Below are positions 1 to 11,197 of a DNA stretch of 64,000 bases, piece by piece. The notes under the pieces were generated by a model, which was not told the DNA's origin, ran no database searches, and saw only the letters and a program-made list of their open reading frames with translations. Made by a program: the position numbers and the translations under genes. This stretch comes from Adenanthera pavonina (lineage: Eukaryota; Streptophyta; Magnoliopsida; Fabales; Fabaceae): assembly GCA_026686845.1 (NCBI GenBank), contig JAIVEN010000003.1, forward strand, positions 4,962,501 to 5,026,500, given 5' to 3'. Numbering within the stretch: position 1 is the stretch's first letter; every line of letters starts with the position of its first letter.

Positions 1-1094
1 CGTTAGGCTCAATGGGAGTATTCTTAACCTCCTCATCAGTAAGAAAGGACCGAGATATCAAATCAGAGGCATACTTGACCTATGAGAGAAAGATACCACT
101 CTCCCCATGATATACCTCGAGACCAAGAAAGTAATTCAGCCTTCCAAGATCCTTCATCTCAAATTGATGCCCTAAGTAAGTTTTAAGCTCCTGAATGCCT
201 GTCAGATCATTACCTGTGATAATCATGTCATTAACATACAAGAGGAGCAGGACAATGCCTCGATCACTAGTTCGAACAAACAGAGTAGAATCATGAGGAC
301 TACAAGTGAAGCCAAGATAACTCATGGTAGTACTAAACTTAGCAAACCAAGCTCGAGGGGCCTATTTAAGCCCATAGAGTGCTTGACAAAGACGACAAAC
401 TTTATCTTTCGAATGTGAATACCCGGGAGGAGGCTTCATATAAACTTTTTCCTCCAAATCACCATTCAAGAAGGCATTCTTGACATCCATCTGATAAAGA
501 ATCCAATGCTTAACAGCAGCAATAGCGAGGAGGCTGCGAACAGAAGTAATTCGAGCAACGGGAGCAAAGGTCCTTTCATAATCAATATCGTACTCCTGAG
601 TGAACCCTTGGGCCACCAAACGAGCCTTCCGCTGCTTAAGAGAACCATCTGAGTGAGTCTTTATTCTTATAAACCCATCTGCACCTAACCAGAGTCTTAC
701 CAAGAGGAAGATCGACAAGATCCCAAGTGTGCATTTTCTCTAGAGCCTGCAGTTCTTCTTCCATGGCTTGTTGCCAGAGAGGATCACGGGAGGCTTCTTT
801 ATAGGATTGGGGTTCCTGAAACTGAAGGATGGTGGAAAAGCAATGGTAATCATTAAGGTAGGAAGGAAGATGTCTTACACGAGTGGGTCGAGTACTGTCG
901 GACGACATGAGCTCCGTAGACGTAACTTGTACTACAGAATCAGAGACAATAGGCTCATCTGGAACGGGCACTGCGTCAGGTATGTGAATAAGCTCAGTTA
1001 GAGAGTCAGTACTTGTGTCATTAGGAAAAAGATCAACAGAAGTATCTGTAAGGATAGAAGGTGAGGGAAGAGAAAAGGAGAAAAGGTCAGTCAA
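1..1094 (-). pseudogene. copia linker and reverse transcriptase remnant
   Basis: The linker (1094-636) ends in the conserved copia run-up to RT (EALEKMHTWDLVDLP). RT proper (718-362) shows KARLVAQGF, FAPVARI and MDVKNAFLNGDL, then after a shift at about 340-362 continues (325-80) with LGFTCSPHDSTLFV and the active-site box. That box reads YVND where active copia enzymes have YVDD, so a metal-binding aspartate is lost. The RT continues past the window edge and RNase H is not seen. Confidence 0.9.
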
Positions 1095-1439
1095 AGATGA
1101 GAACTGTATATGTTCCTAGAAAACAACATGACGAGAAACTCGAATGCAGTGAGAGATGGGGTCCCAATAACGATAACCCTTATGTTCAGAATCATAACCA
1201 AGAAAGCAACAGAAACGAGCACAAGCTTGCATTTTGGTGGTCTCATGAGATGGAAGAAGAACAAAACAAACACAAGCAAAAACTTTTAGAAGACTGTAGT
1301 CAGGAGGTGTGCCATAAAGTCATTCAAAAGGAAAGATGTTACCAAAAACTTGGCTAGGGACTCTATTAATGCAGTAAATAGTAGTCAAAGTAGCTTCACC
1401 CCAAAAACGTTCTGGGCAAGAAGAAGAAATAAGTAGGGC

Positions 1440-2324
1440 CTAGACAGAATCAAGGATATGACGGTGTTTACGTTCAGCCCAACCATTTTGCTGAGAGGTG
1501 TAAGGACAAGAGTACTGAGAGATGGTGCCTTGAGCAGCAAGAAATGTAAGTAATTTAGAATCACGGTATTCCAAGGCATTATCACGATGAAAAACTTTGA
1601 TAACTTTAGAGAACTGAGTGTGAATCATAGTAGCAAATTTAATATAAATATCAAGCAACTCAGATCGGTTTTGCATCAGATATATCCAAGTAAAACAGGA
1701 ATAGTCATCAACAAAAATCACAAAATAACGAGATCCTCCCATAGAGGGAGTAGGTGTGGGCCCCCAAATATCGGAATGAATCAAATCAAAAATTGAATCA
1801 GCAATAGAGTCATTTTTATTAAACGATAAAGCAGGCTGTTTGGCAATTTGACATGAAATACAATGAAAAGACTCATCATCGACACAACCTAAGAGACCAC
1901 TAGAAAGTAAAGGGCGAAGTTTATTCAAGGAAGGATGAGCAAGACGGCGATGCCATAAATCAAGAGACAATGATGTGGTAGCAGCACACAATCTAGGAGA
2001 AGTGACTTCAGGAAGATGTAATGAGTTGAGCTCAAACATACGACCAACCTTACGCCCAGTCCCGATAACCTATCCTGTCTGAGAATCCATCACAATACAA
2101 TCACGTTTGTTAAATAATATATCATAACCCATATCAACAAGTTGTCCAACAGAGATAAGATTAAAGCTAATAGCAGGTACCAAATATGTATCATGGATAG
2201 TTAAGGAGGGTAAAGAAACTAAACCAATATGACTAACAGGCATTTGAGAATTATCAACAGTGTGGATACGATAGGCAGTGGTGTTGGGAGACAGAGAAGA
2301 AAAATAATTTTCTTGACCAGTCAT
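1440..2324 (-). pseudogene. copia GAG-pre-integrase and integrase remnant
   Basis: Segment 2324-2070 is the region before integrase. Segment 2039-1440 (199 residues) opens with the HHCC zinc-binding region (LWHRRLAHPS ... CISCQIAK) and continues into the catalytic core. First Asp is in HSDIWGP, second in HRDNALEY and Glu in GWAERKHRH, so the DDE triad is still visible. The reading frame stops after about 1440 and is separated from the pre-integrase region by a stop near 2069. Confidence 0.88.
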
Positions 2325-2567
2325 ATGGTTGCAACAGGCAGAGTCAAAAAACCAAGAGGTACCTGAGGGAGTAGCTAAGGCAGCAGGTGGGTTGGAAGTA
2401 CCAGATATAAGCTTGTGGAGGAGACCCTCGAGGTCTGCAGTGGAGGATCCCGAAGTGGAATTGGCAGCAGTGGTAGGAACTTCATCAGTGACAGATAATG
2501 CAGGCTTAGAGGAGAAACTAGACCTGGTTGATCTTCCCTGATCAGGCTTGGGAGGGCGAGTGGGACA

Positions 2568-3159
2568 TTAATTAATAAGATGCCCAGTTTTCTTACAATA
2601 GCGACAAAATAGAGTAGGATAGTTGGCAGCAATGTGTCCTTTCTTTTGACAAGTTCTACACTCAATATAGGGACACTGATCAAAAGTATGAGTAGACTGG
2701 GGGCAGCGACGACAAGACTTAACAGTACATCCGGATGCAGCAAAGACCATCTCAGGAGTGCGCTGCAAAAGACCCAGTTGAGTCTCTTCAGAGCGAAGGC
2801 GAGGAGGAGCATCTTCAAGAGTCGGAAGAGGACTTTGATGAAGCAAAGAGGCTTGAACAGGCTCAAAATCATCCGTGAGAGCCATCAGGAATTGAATGAG
2901 ACGAAGTTGATCACGGTACTGAAAGAAAGCTTGTGCATCTTCCTCACACTTGATGATTTTTACTATCCCACTCATCAAGTCGTTCAATAAATTTCAAGTC
3001 AGTCTTAGCAGCTTCACGAACAGGATGCCGAATATCACCAGTAACATAACACCACAGCTTACGGCCTTTCAAAAAACCTCGCATACTTTCCAACCAGAGG
3101 CGGTAATTGGAGCCATTTAAAATAACATAAATAGGATGGGCAACCTCTGACTTTTCCAT
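2568..3159 (-). pseudogene. copia gag remnant with zinc knuckle
   Basis: The N-terminal gag segment (about 3159-2944) has the copia gag pattern of an aromatic-rich start (LNGSNYRLWLESM). A shifted segment (2987-2568) carries a CCHC-like zinc knuckle near its end (CRYCKKTGHLIN) preceded by other Cys/His pairs. At least one frameshift around 2960-2990 separates the two parts. The protein would package the element RNA in a virus-like particle, but this copy is broken. Confidence 0.8.
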
Positions 3160-3619
3160 ATCAAGGATGGATTGAGAAAAGGAGAGGGCAAATGATGGAA
3201 AATAGAATTAAAAATGAGTGAAAAGAATAGAGCAAATGTGGGAGCACGTGAGGGAAGAGAGAGAGGAAGGTGGCAGATTCTGGAGGCGGCACGTGGCTGC
3301 GGGTCCGGTGAAGGTTGACGGCTTGATTTTGGGAGTTGGCAGGAAAAAGGGAAAGGAACACCATAGTGGGGCACGTGTGGGCTGAGGCAGTGGTTGACGG
3401 CAGAGATCTAAGCCAAAAGAGAACGGACGGGTAGGAGGAAAAAGCCGCGCGTGGAGGCGCATCCACTAGAGTTAGATGGCCGGACTGAGGGGATGGACCG
3501 GTCAGAGGAAGTCGACGGCAGGGAAGGAAGTCGTGATGGCAGAGGATGACGGCAAAGTGGCACAACGAAGGTAGGCAGTGACTGCAAAGACGAGGAAAAA
3601 AAAATTCTGAAAAACTACG

Positions 3620-3631
3620 GCTCTGGTACCA
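3620..3631 (-). other. Primer-binding site (initiator tRNA-Met)
   Basis: Minus-strand TGGTACCAGAGC matches the usual plant copia primer-binding site TGGTATCAGAGC with one mismatch and abuts the LTR end with no gap. Confidence 0.8.
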
Positions 3632-3840
3632 TGAAGAAAGGTAAAACTGTATATTTTATTACTCTGATAGAATTTACAAAATATATACACAATAGGAGAA
3701 TTCTAAAATAATGTTAAATATCTCCAAATAATAACAGAAAATCTAATTTAATAATATCTACAAAATCATCTATAATAAACCTATTTAGGTTTACGTAAAA
3801 CCACACAGGTTTAATTAAACCTGTTAAGGTTTACGTCTCA
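3632..3840 (-). repeat. 5' LTR of the minus-strand copia element
   Basis: Read on the minus strand this 209-bp stretch starts TGAGACG and ends TTCTTCA, the canonical TG...CA LTR ends, and is directly followed by the primer-binding site. The boundary at 3840 is inferred from the terminal dinucleotide only, since the partner LTR is not in the window. Confidence 0.65.
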
Positions 3841-4837
3841 TGTTTTAGATGCAACATCTCGAAAGGAAAATTGATCAGTATCACTATACAACAAAGAAAC
3901 TTCAAACTCATATAAACAATCTGGTCCACCAATTCCCTTTCATTGATTATATACCTCTCCTTCAAAGATGCAACATCTCCGAGCAGAAATTTAGGGATAC
4001 CATTACCTCATCTCTCCTATACCTTTCTATCAGAACGTACCTTTTTTTACCACCGCCTCTATTCACAGCCCCTTCCCCTGCTAGAGCTCCCAACCATGTG
4101 CTTAGGTTCTAATTTAGCAGGGAACAACTCATAGAACTATGGGCGGGAATCAATTAATTGCTATATTATGAAAGCCATAACGTTTAACTCAATTTTTTTT
4201 CTTTAAACAGTTCCTTCCAATCTCATTAAGTTATCGTCCTTTTGTCGGACATCGGATCAAAGTAGCACTTTTCAGGAGATAGATAGATCATAAATATTTA
4301 TCTATCAAATTCAACTGAAAAATTTTTCTTCATCCCTTGATTTCATTTCAATTTAATACAAGCTACGAAACTAAATTTTGTGAAGGAAAAAAACTCATTT
4401 CTAATAAAATCCAAGTTAAAAAAAAAAAAGAGAGAAAAGAAAATTTCGTTTTGCTCTTGAGATTCTTCTTACCATAAAACAGTAGCCTAAGCCCTAAAGT
4501 TAGTAATTATGACGCATAAGCTTCCCAAACAAATGAGATAAATTATATAAAGTAGTACTATACTACTAGTTAACTGCATGCAATATATGGGTAAGCCAAA
4601 TGTGCCCCTCATTTCTGTTTATGAATTCATCGCCCCCTCATTTATTAGGATACAACAGTTTCTGGCACGCCCACTAGTGGTTATTAACCAAATAAATGAA
4701 TTCCCAATTCAACTCAAACGAAAGGGGAATTGAGAATTGGGTTCACTATTTGATTTATTAGATAATTAATAATTACTCAGCCACTCTTTTGTAAATTACT
4801 CCTCTTACGGAGTAGGTAATTTTTATTTTTTAAATAG
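3841..4837. other. Intergenic, no gene recognised
   Basis: No supported coding region. The motif GATGCAACATCTC occurs twice about 120 bp apart (near 3848 and 3967). The rest is AT-rich spacer between the copia LTR and a MITE. Confidence 0.5.
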
Positions 4838-5115
4838 ATAGTCAAAACTTTTACTCCATCTATCTTATATTATAAGGTAACAAATATGATTTATTTTTAT
4901 ATTATAAGGTAATATAATTCTATTTACCAAATTTATTCTTTATTAATATAATATTTAATATTGTAAATTCTGTTAATTAATGATGTTTAATGGGGTAAAA
5001 TAGAAATTTTTATATTTTTTTAAAAATTTTAAAGTTATTATATATTTTTCTTAATATATATAAAATTTTAGTTGTTACCTTATAATATAAAATGAATGAA
5101 ATAAGTTTTAACTAT
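4838..5115. mobile_element. Stowaway-like MITE
   Basis: A left arm (4838-4884) is mirrored by a right arm (5072-5115) as an imperfect inverted repeat; both contain the block TATTATAAGGTAACAA. The inner ends resemble Stowaway termini (TACTCCATC at 4852; inverted at 5103), which would give TA duplications at 4852-4853 and 5102-5103, but similarity continues outward. There is no coding capacity. It is a non-autonomous Tc1/mariner-type element by resemblance. Confidence 0.65.
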
Positions 5116-6338
5116 TGATATTACAGGAGTCTCATATTGAAAAAAGTTGCAACCTGATTGAACCGCCCATTTTTTTAAAATTTAATTAAATGATGGGCCC
5201 TATTACCCAAGAGAATAAGGAAAATAATTGAAGAAGTAGACATCTGTTGATTACAAATCCATCTGATTGCGAGATTTGCAATTGCAGGCCCAACCTTTTA
5301 TGCCCTCCCGAAAATTTAAAAGTAAGAAACTCTATTCACGCTTTTAAAAAAGAAAAAAGTTAACATGTGCAACACATAAATTTACGGGAAAAATCATTTT
5401 TTTATCCTTTTTTTTTCAAAAAAAATTCCCATAAACTTAAGATCTTGTTTTTGTCTCTGTAGTCTGTAATTATTTTTTTAACTATGAAATTTGTCTATCA
5501 AAATGTTTCTTCCTAATTCTAATAATAAATTATGATTTTCTGAAAATAAAATAAAATGGTATTATATTTTAAATTCTAATTTAATTGATTTTATTAAAGA
5601 AACTTAAATTTTTTTTTTATAAACAAAAGTTTAGTTGCGTTGGCATGTGAGAATTCACCAAATTTTTTTTTGCATATTTATCTAAATTGATCAAATTTGA
5701 ACATTGTTGGATCCAAAAATTTGTTTACAATTCCTCAAAATCGTGTCTTTATTTATTTTTGCAGCACTCAATGTCATGTCTAGAATTGGCTGTTACAAAC
5801 AGTCAAGAGAATGAAGCTTTTTTTTTTTTTTGTGAAACCTAATACCTACTTTTATTTGTGTCTAACAGGGGAAAAAAGGATTTCTCTGCATTATTACTTA
5901 TTATTTATAAACGTACGCACCTCAAAACCAACCTCAAATGATAAGCAGAACCAAGTCAAAATAGTATTTCATGCTATGTCTAGTAGCAAGAGAGTTGGTT
6001 TGAAGAAAGGGTAAAGGAGAAAGAAAATCCATCTCAATATTTTTTATTTCTAATAAAAGAGTCTACCAAAAATATTACAATTTCTTATGAAAGGACTATA
6101 ATTAACTACCAAATACATTAAGATAAATTTCCTTTTTACTTTTTATTTTCTTAAAACCATCTTTCTTTCTTTAACTTATATATGATTATTATGATATGCG
6201 CAATTACGTATGATTGCAGGATTTCACATTGCGTGTGTATCAAAGGTTTGCTTGCATGAATTGGCTGATCAAAGGAAATGCCACAAACCAGAAAACAAGC
6301 GGAGGCCCACAGATTCAGAATGTTGTGCAGCTAGCATG
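5116..6338. other. AT-rich intergenic and 3' flank of the receptor kinase
   Basis: No gene is supported. Homopolymer A and T tracts are frequent. The distal part (about 6000-6338) lies downstream of the kinase stop codon and probably contains its 3' UTR. Confidence 0.45.
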
Positions 6339-8816
6339 TCACTGAAACTGCTCAGTTTCTTGACTTTGTAGCATCTCGACAACTTGTCTCATGGTGGGCC
6401 TTGCATCTCTGTTTTGTTCTACACATCGTAAAGCTACTCCCGTCAAAATTTCCATCTTCTCTGAATCCACATTTCCATATATCATCATGGGGTCTATTAT
6501 CTGCTGCAACCGAGAGGACTTTGAGGAGGGTGCTTTGTTCTTCTTCTCCCTCACCCATGCTACCAGCCCATGTTGCCTCCCATCTCTTCCACCACCACTA
6601 ACGTTAACGTCCTGGTCACCACCAATCGTGGGATTCTTCCCGGTCATCATTTCCAACACCACAATTCCATAGCTATAAACATCTACTTTGGAGGTGATTG
6701 GCGTGTTGGAAACCCACTCAGGTGCCATGTACCCTCTGGTGCCCCTTATTCTTGAGAACTTTGAATTGTCAGACTCATCTCGCTTGAGTAGCTTGGATAG
6801 CCCAAAATCTGATACTTTTGGTTGATAATCGGAATCCAAAAGTATGTTTTGAGGCTTTACATCACAATGCAGAATCCCCTCCAAGCATTCCTCATGCAAA
6901 TACGCCAGACCTCTCGCCACGCCTAATGCAATATCGAACCTTGTGCTGAAGTCCAGAGCATGGGATTTGGACTCCAGGTTTTCAGCTAAAGAACCATTCT
7001 CCATGAACTCGTACACCAATAGCCTGTGCTTCCCCTCTGCACAATATCCCCACATTTTAATCAAGTTCATGTGATTAAGCATTCCTATGTTGCTTACTTC
7101 AGCAAGAAATTCTTCCTCCCCTTGATTAGCTTCATTCAGTTTCTTAATTGCTGCAACTCGATGATCTGAAACTTCGCCCTTGAATACAGTCCCACCCGAT
7201 CCCCTTCCAATCTCCTGACGAAAACCTCTGGTTGCTTTCTTAAGCTCGGAGTAACCGTATGTTATGAGTCCAGAGCCCACTGGCAGGTAGCCTTTTGCAC
7301 TTGCATCGGGCTGTCGTCTTCGGTCTCTCATCAAGGAACACCATACGCAAAGGATACAAATGATCTCTAACCCTCCTATATTATAAGCAAACCAAGCCAC
7401 GAGCTTCAATTTTCCATTTTCATGGTCTTTCACATACCCTCTTTCGATCATTATTGTTTCGTTGGAACACCCAGTACTTGATTCTTGAAGGGATTCTTCC
7501 ATGGAGTATGAATATGAAGTGCCTTTAGGCAGTCTCAAGTAGATTCCCCCTCGGAAATCAGGTGAAATATAGCCATTCATCAGCAGCGTCTTTGGGTAAC
7601 AATTAAAATAGCCGTTGTTTTTGCTAAATTTATACTGGAAGCCGTTGTAGTCACAGGATTGCAAATTCAAGTTCATGCAACCCTCTAAGGTGGAATTTGA
7701 GGTAAATTCACGATCATAGCCGTAGAAATCAACATGGGGAAGACGTACAAAGTAAGACTCACTTGAGTTGCAAGAAAAGTTGTGTTTTGGTTCACACCCA
7801 AAAAACCAATCACTAGCACTCCTTCGTTGAAATCCCGGAAGACAAGAGCATTGCCTTCCGGAACCAGAATCATAGCTACACAAGCTATTAGCACCACAGA
7901 TTCCATGAATTATGCAGGGCTTTGATATGGCCTGCCAAGACACATACCATTTGTGTCTTTCAGATTTCCGGCTGTAAACTCGAACATTACCATCGGAATC
8001 CATTCTCAACATTCTCTGGAGCACCATGCCATAATCGGATGTGATAAAACTGAGCTGGTCCGACCAACTGAAATTGCCCAAAGAATCAAGCACCGCAGTC
8101 CTACTTCCGTTGTAAGTGCTCCTTCCATTTCCCCAACCGACCAGCCCAGGATCGGGCCAATAAATACTTGAAGTTTCAGGACCGTTGTAGAGAAGACGGA
8201 GGACATTGTCGTTGTCGAAGAACAGAGAATAAAAACCCGAGGACTGGTTTGTCTCACTCCTTGAGGAGACAAGCTTTGTAAATCTGGTGAGTAGTTGGCA
8301 AGGTAGAAGAGTATCGGTAGGGAAATCAAAGCTCTGCCATAAAACGGCATCCTTGGTGTCGCAGAGAACAAGATTACCAGTGTCGAGGAGAAGCAACCGA
8401 ACAGAGGATGGAGAGGAAATGTCAGTGGCCCAAACGTTGAACTCGGCGGCATCCGTCAAGAGAAGATTACCAGATTTAAGAAGAAAAAGTTTGGAGCGCT
8501 TTCCGTTGACTGGTCGGTCACGATTCGCCATCCAAACGGGGGTGGAGTTGTAGGTGAACCGCACGGCAAAGCAATAGGCATTGACACCGACGGCATGGAA
8601 GCCGGCGGAGAACATGCCATTGGGTGAAACCAGAACATCTTGTGGGTTCTCTACGGAAAGGGACTCCCCCTTGTTGAGAGTTTGGACGAACGAAGACGAC
8701 AAATGAAAACATAAAACGGAAGATAGAGTGAGTAATAAGACCCACATGCTGGCAAACCCCTTCATCAGATTGTGCATGGTGTGCTTGCATTTCAAAGGAA
8801 TAATAGGATAAGGCAA
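6339..8816 (-). CDS. S-domain receptor-like Ser/Thr kinase (ZmPK1-like, G-type lectin)
   Basis: Single uninterrupted 825-residue frame, usual for the intronless members of this family. The first Met (8816) is followed by Met14 and Met18; Met18 (8765) gives the best signal peptide (MKGFASMWVLLLTLSSVLC), so the true start may be there. Domains in order: bulb-type mannose lectin (about 45-170, with VWMANRDRPV and VLWQSFDFPTDTLLP), S-locus glycoprotein region (about 215-330), Cys-rich EGF/PAN-like region (about 305-440), transmembrane segment (about 470-495), and cytoplasmic kinase (about 535-805). The kinase is complete: GRGSGGTVFKG, Lys in AAIKKL, HCDVKPQNILLD, DFG, APEW. HCD in place of HRD makes it a non-RD kinase, a class often tied to immune receptors. 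Plasma-membrane receptor; ligand unknown. Confidence 0.93.
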   Translation of the reverse strand: MPYPIIPLKCKHTMHNLMKGFASMWVLLLTLSSVLCFHLSSSFVQTLNKGESLSVENPQDVLVSPNGMFSAGFHAVGVNAYCFAVRFTYNSTPVWMANRDRPVNGKRSKLFLLKSGNLLLTDAAEFNVWATDISSPSSVRLLLLDTGNLVLCDTKDAVLWQSFDFPTDTLLPCQLLTRFTKLVSSRSETNQSSGFYSLFFDNDNVLRLLYNGPETSSIYWPDPGLVGWGNGRSTYNGSRTAVLDSLGNFSWSDQLSFITSDYGMVLQRMLRMDSDGNVRVYSRKSERHKWYVSWQAISKPCIIHGICGANSLCSYDSGSGRQCSCLPGFQRRSASDWFFGCEPKHNFSCNSSESYFVRLPHVDFYGYDREFTSNSTLEGCMNLNLQSCDYNGFQYKFSKNNGYFNCYPKTLLMNGYISPDFRGGIYLRLPKGTSYSYSMEESLQESSTGCSNETIMIERGYVKDHENGKLKLVAWFAYNIGGLEIICILCVWCSLMRDRRRQPDASAKGYLPVGSGLITYGYSELKKATRGFRQEIGRGSGGTVFKGEVSDHRVAAIKKLNEANQGEEEFLAEVSNIGMLNHMNLIKMWGYCAEGKHRLLVYEFMENGSLAENLESKSHALDFSTRFDIALGVARGLAYLHEECLEGILHCDVKPQNILLDSDYQPKVSDFGLSKLLKRDESDNSKFSRIRGTRGYMAPEWVSNTPITSKVDVYSYGIVVLEMMTGKNPTIGGDQDVNVSGGGRDGRQHGLVAWVREKKNKAPSSKSSRLQQIIDPMMIYGNVDSEKMEILTGVALRCVEQNRDARPTMRQVVEMLQSQETEQFQ

Positions 8817-8925
8817 TGGGGGGTGTTATGAACGCTGCGAAGAAGATGACACAAGCATGGATCTCATTTGTTGACAAATTCGAACACCAAGCGCCTGGTT
8901 GAAATCAAGTTTTGACTCAAAATTT

Positions 8926-10085
8926 GGGGCCGTTTGATTCTCTGTTAGTTGAAAATGAGGTTGGATAGAATTTGTTTCACATCATAGTTAACATAGTTAC
9001 GATAAAAATTAGTTTTACAGTAATTTGATTTTATTTAAATTATTTATTTAAAAATTAATTTTGATAAAATTCATAATTTTTTTTAAATTGAACTTAAACT
9101 CTATCTTATGATTAATTTAATTTCCTTGAACTAAAATTTAATCTGTATTTATTTAATTAAAAATATAGTATATCTGATATAACATTTTCTTACAGATCAT
9201 GGTCTATGAAAATTAAAATTTTGAAAGGACATTTTGGTCAATAGATAAGATAAATTTTATGAAAATTTTATTTTCCTAATTTTTCCAATTTTTCTCATTT
9301 TTATTAGTATATTTTTATTTGACTTTAAAATAAATACAAATGAAAATAAAGAAGCAGAACGGAAAAGCATGTCCTTACCTGCTTATATTGAAACTCCATT
9401 TTGGGTCAAAAATGATTCTTTAATGGGATTGAAAAATTAAGCCAAACACGTTCACTTTTCATCAAACTAAGTTCGGAGCATCAAACTTGGTTACAATAGT
9501 AATCCCAAACATGCACTTGGTTTGATTTGTTTTGCCATATGTTTGGCTAGTTTTTCCAGTTTTGTTGGAAAACGATTTTTCTGCCAAAATGTAGTTCCGC
9601 ATAAGCAGTAGTAGCAGAGATACTTCTCCGTTTTACTTTTTCATTTTTATCTGTATTTATTTTAAAGTAAGACAAAAATAGACCAATAAAAATAAGAAAA
9701 AATTTAAAAAATAAAATTTCTATAAAATTCCTTCTATCTAATGACTAAAATGTCCCTTCAAAATTTTATTCTCTATGGACTATAATTTGTAAGAAAATAT
9801 TACATAAGATATATTATGTTTTTAATTAAATAAATACAGATTAAATTTCAGTTCAAGTAAATTAAATTAATTATAAAATAGAGTTTAAGCTCAATTTGAA
9901 AAAAATTATGAGTTTTGTCAAAACTAATTTCAAATAAATCATCTAAATATAAACACGTTAATTCAAAATCAATTTTTATCATAACTATGTTACAAAATTA
10001 ATTCAACCAAAACTCATTTTTAACTAATTGAAATTGTAAAACAAATTCTATCAAAACTCATTTTTAACTAACTGAAAACTAAACC
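8926..10085. repeat. Giant imperfect palindrome (foldback/MITE-like element)
   Basis: The left half reads as the imperfect reverse complement of the right half over almost its full length, centre near 9505. Examples: GATAGAATTTGTTT at about 8962 against its inverse at about 10045; the AAGCAGAACGG block near 9350 against its inverse near 9650; GCCAAACAC near 9441 against its inverse near 9545. Outer ends are about GGGGCCGTTTGATT and its degenerate inverse at about 10083. No ORF of note. It lies about 110 bp upstream of the kinase start, so within its promoter. Confidence 0.85.
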
Positions 10086-11197
10086 AGCAGCAAGACAAAG
10101 GATGAAGGATTCTGCTAGTCAACTACGTGGGAGGCAAATATTCGGGGTTTCAATCCTTTGTCTCTACGATGTAATGGTAGCACCACCTCTGCACTTTGCT
10201 TCATCATGTAATCGGTCACTCAACTATTACCTCGCGCACTTTATTAGATAATTTTGTTGAACCTTTGCGTCCAACGTAATTCGAGCATTTTGGTCACAAA
10301 AAGAATAATAATAAGGCTTACGTCCGTGCCCAAATAATAATAATAATAATAATAATAATGAGGTTATTTAAAAAGTCAACGCCTGTCTACCTCCTACATT
10401 AATGTTTCCAAGACTAACAATTTAAACCAAAAAACAAATGTATCCTTTCTGGTTGGAAAGTTGAAGGAGTGAAGCCTTTTATTTAAAAAAAGGAATGTCT
10501 CGAGGAGGCGGGCTTGGTAACTCCAATTTTTTTTCCTTTCCTTTTTCGGAGATAATGATACGTCAAAGACTGAATTGAATGCTTCCTTTGCCCAAACGGC
10601 AATGGCATATCGACCTTTAGAAAGCGAATGTGGACGCAACTCATGAACAAAATGGTGGGTCAGTTGGATGTATGATCCCTAAGTATGCCGTGGAGGTGCT
10701 GGCTAATTAGATTTAGGACCACCCTTATTATCTCACACAACACCTTGCCCCTTTAAAATAATATTTCATATTTCTTCGGATCTCCCCTACGGGTATTCAA
10801 ATGCATGATTGTGTCTATTCATAAAAGAAAATAAAACAAGCATGATTGTGTTTCTATCGTTGAGTTGAGATCATTGGCATTTAAATGCGACATGCTAGCT
10901 AGCAGTTACAGGCGCATCCAAGCTATGCAAAACAAGGGATGGACTAACTCCCATACAAATTTCAGAAATACAATAATGCATTTACAAAAAAGAGGGTCTG
11001 CCAGTCATATTCCTTCCAGAAATGTTACTAACCCTACCTCAACGCCCCCGACGCTGACAATGTGGTTCCCAATACTTTACTATGCCATAGTGAATAATTT
11101 TGAACTGATACAATATAATCCACAGCAAATATAGGTCGATTCTGAAATGCCTTCTATCACAGCAGCAACTCAGGCAGTATTATGTACAAACCTGTTC
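10086..11197. other. Intergenic with a TAA microsatellite
   Basis: No gene recognised. A (TAA)n run lies at 10333-10359. The part nearest 11197 is downstream of the MRG stop codon and should hold its 3' UTR. Confidence 0.5.

Larger units (their letters stand above)
1..3840 (-). mobile_element. Ty1/copia retrotransposon, 5' part, decayed
   Basis: On the minus strand the order is LTR (3632-3840), primer-binding site (3620-3631), leader, gag (about 3159-2568), protease/GAG-pre-integrase (about 2324-2070), integrase (about 2039-1440), linker (about 1094-636) and reverse transcriptase (about 718-1). Integrase before RT defines copia rather than gypsy. The other LTR lies outside the window, so target duplication cannot be tested. 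The frame is broken repeatedly by stops and shifts, so the element is not autonomous. Confidence 0.93.

Noticed and set aside
3117..3690. Overlapping minus-strand frames between gag and the LTR
   Set aside because: This is the copia leader region after the primer-binding site; Pro/Ser-rich low-complexity translation without domain similarity.
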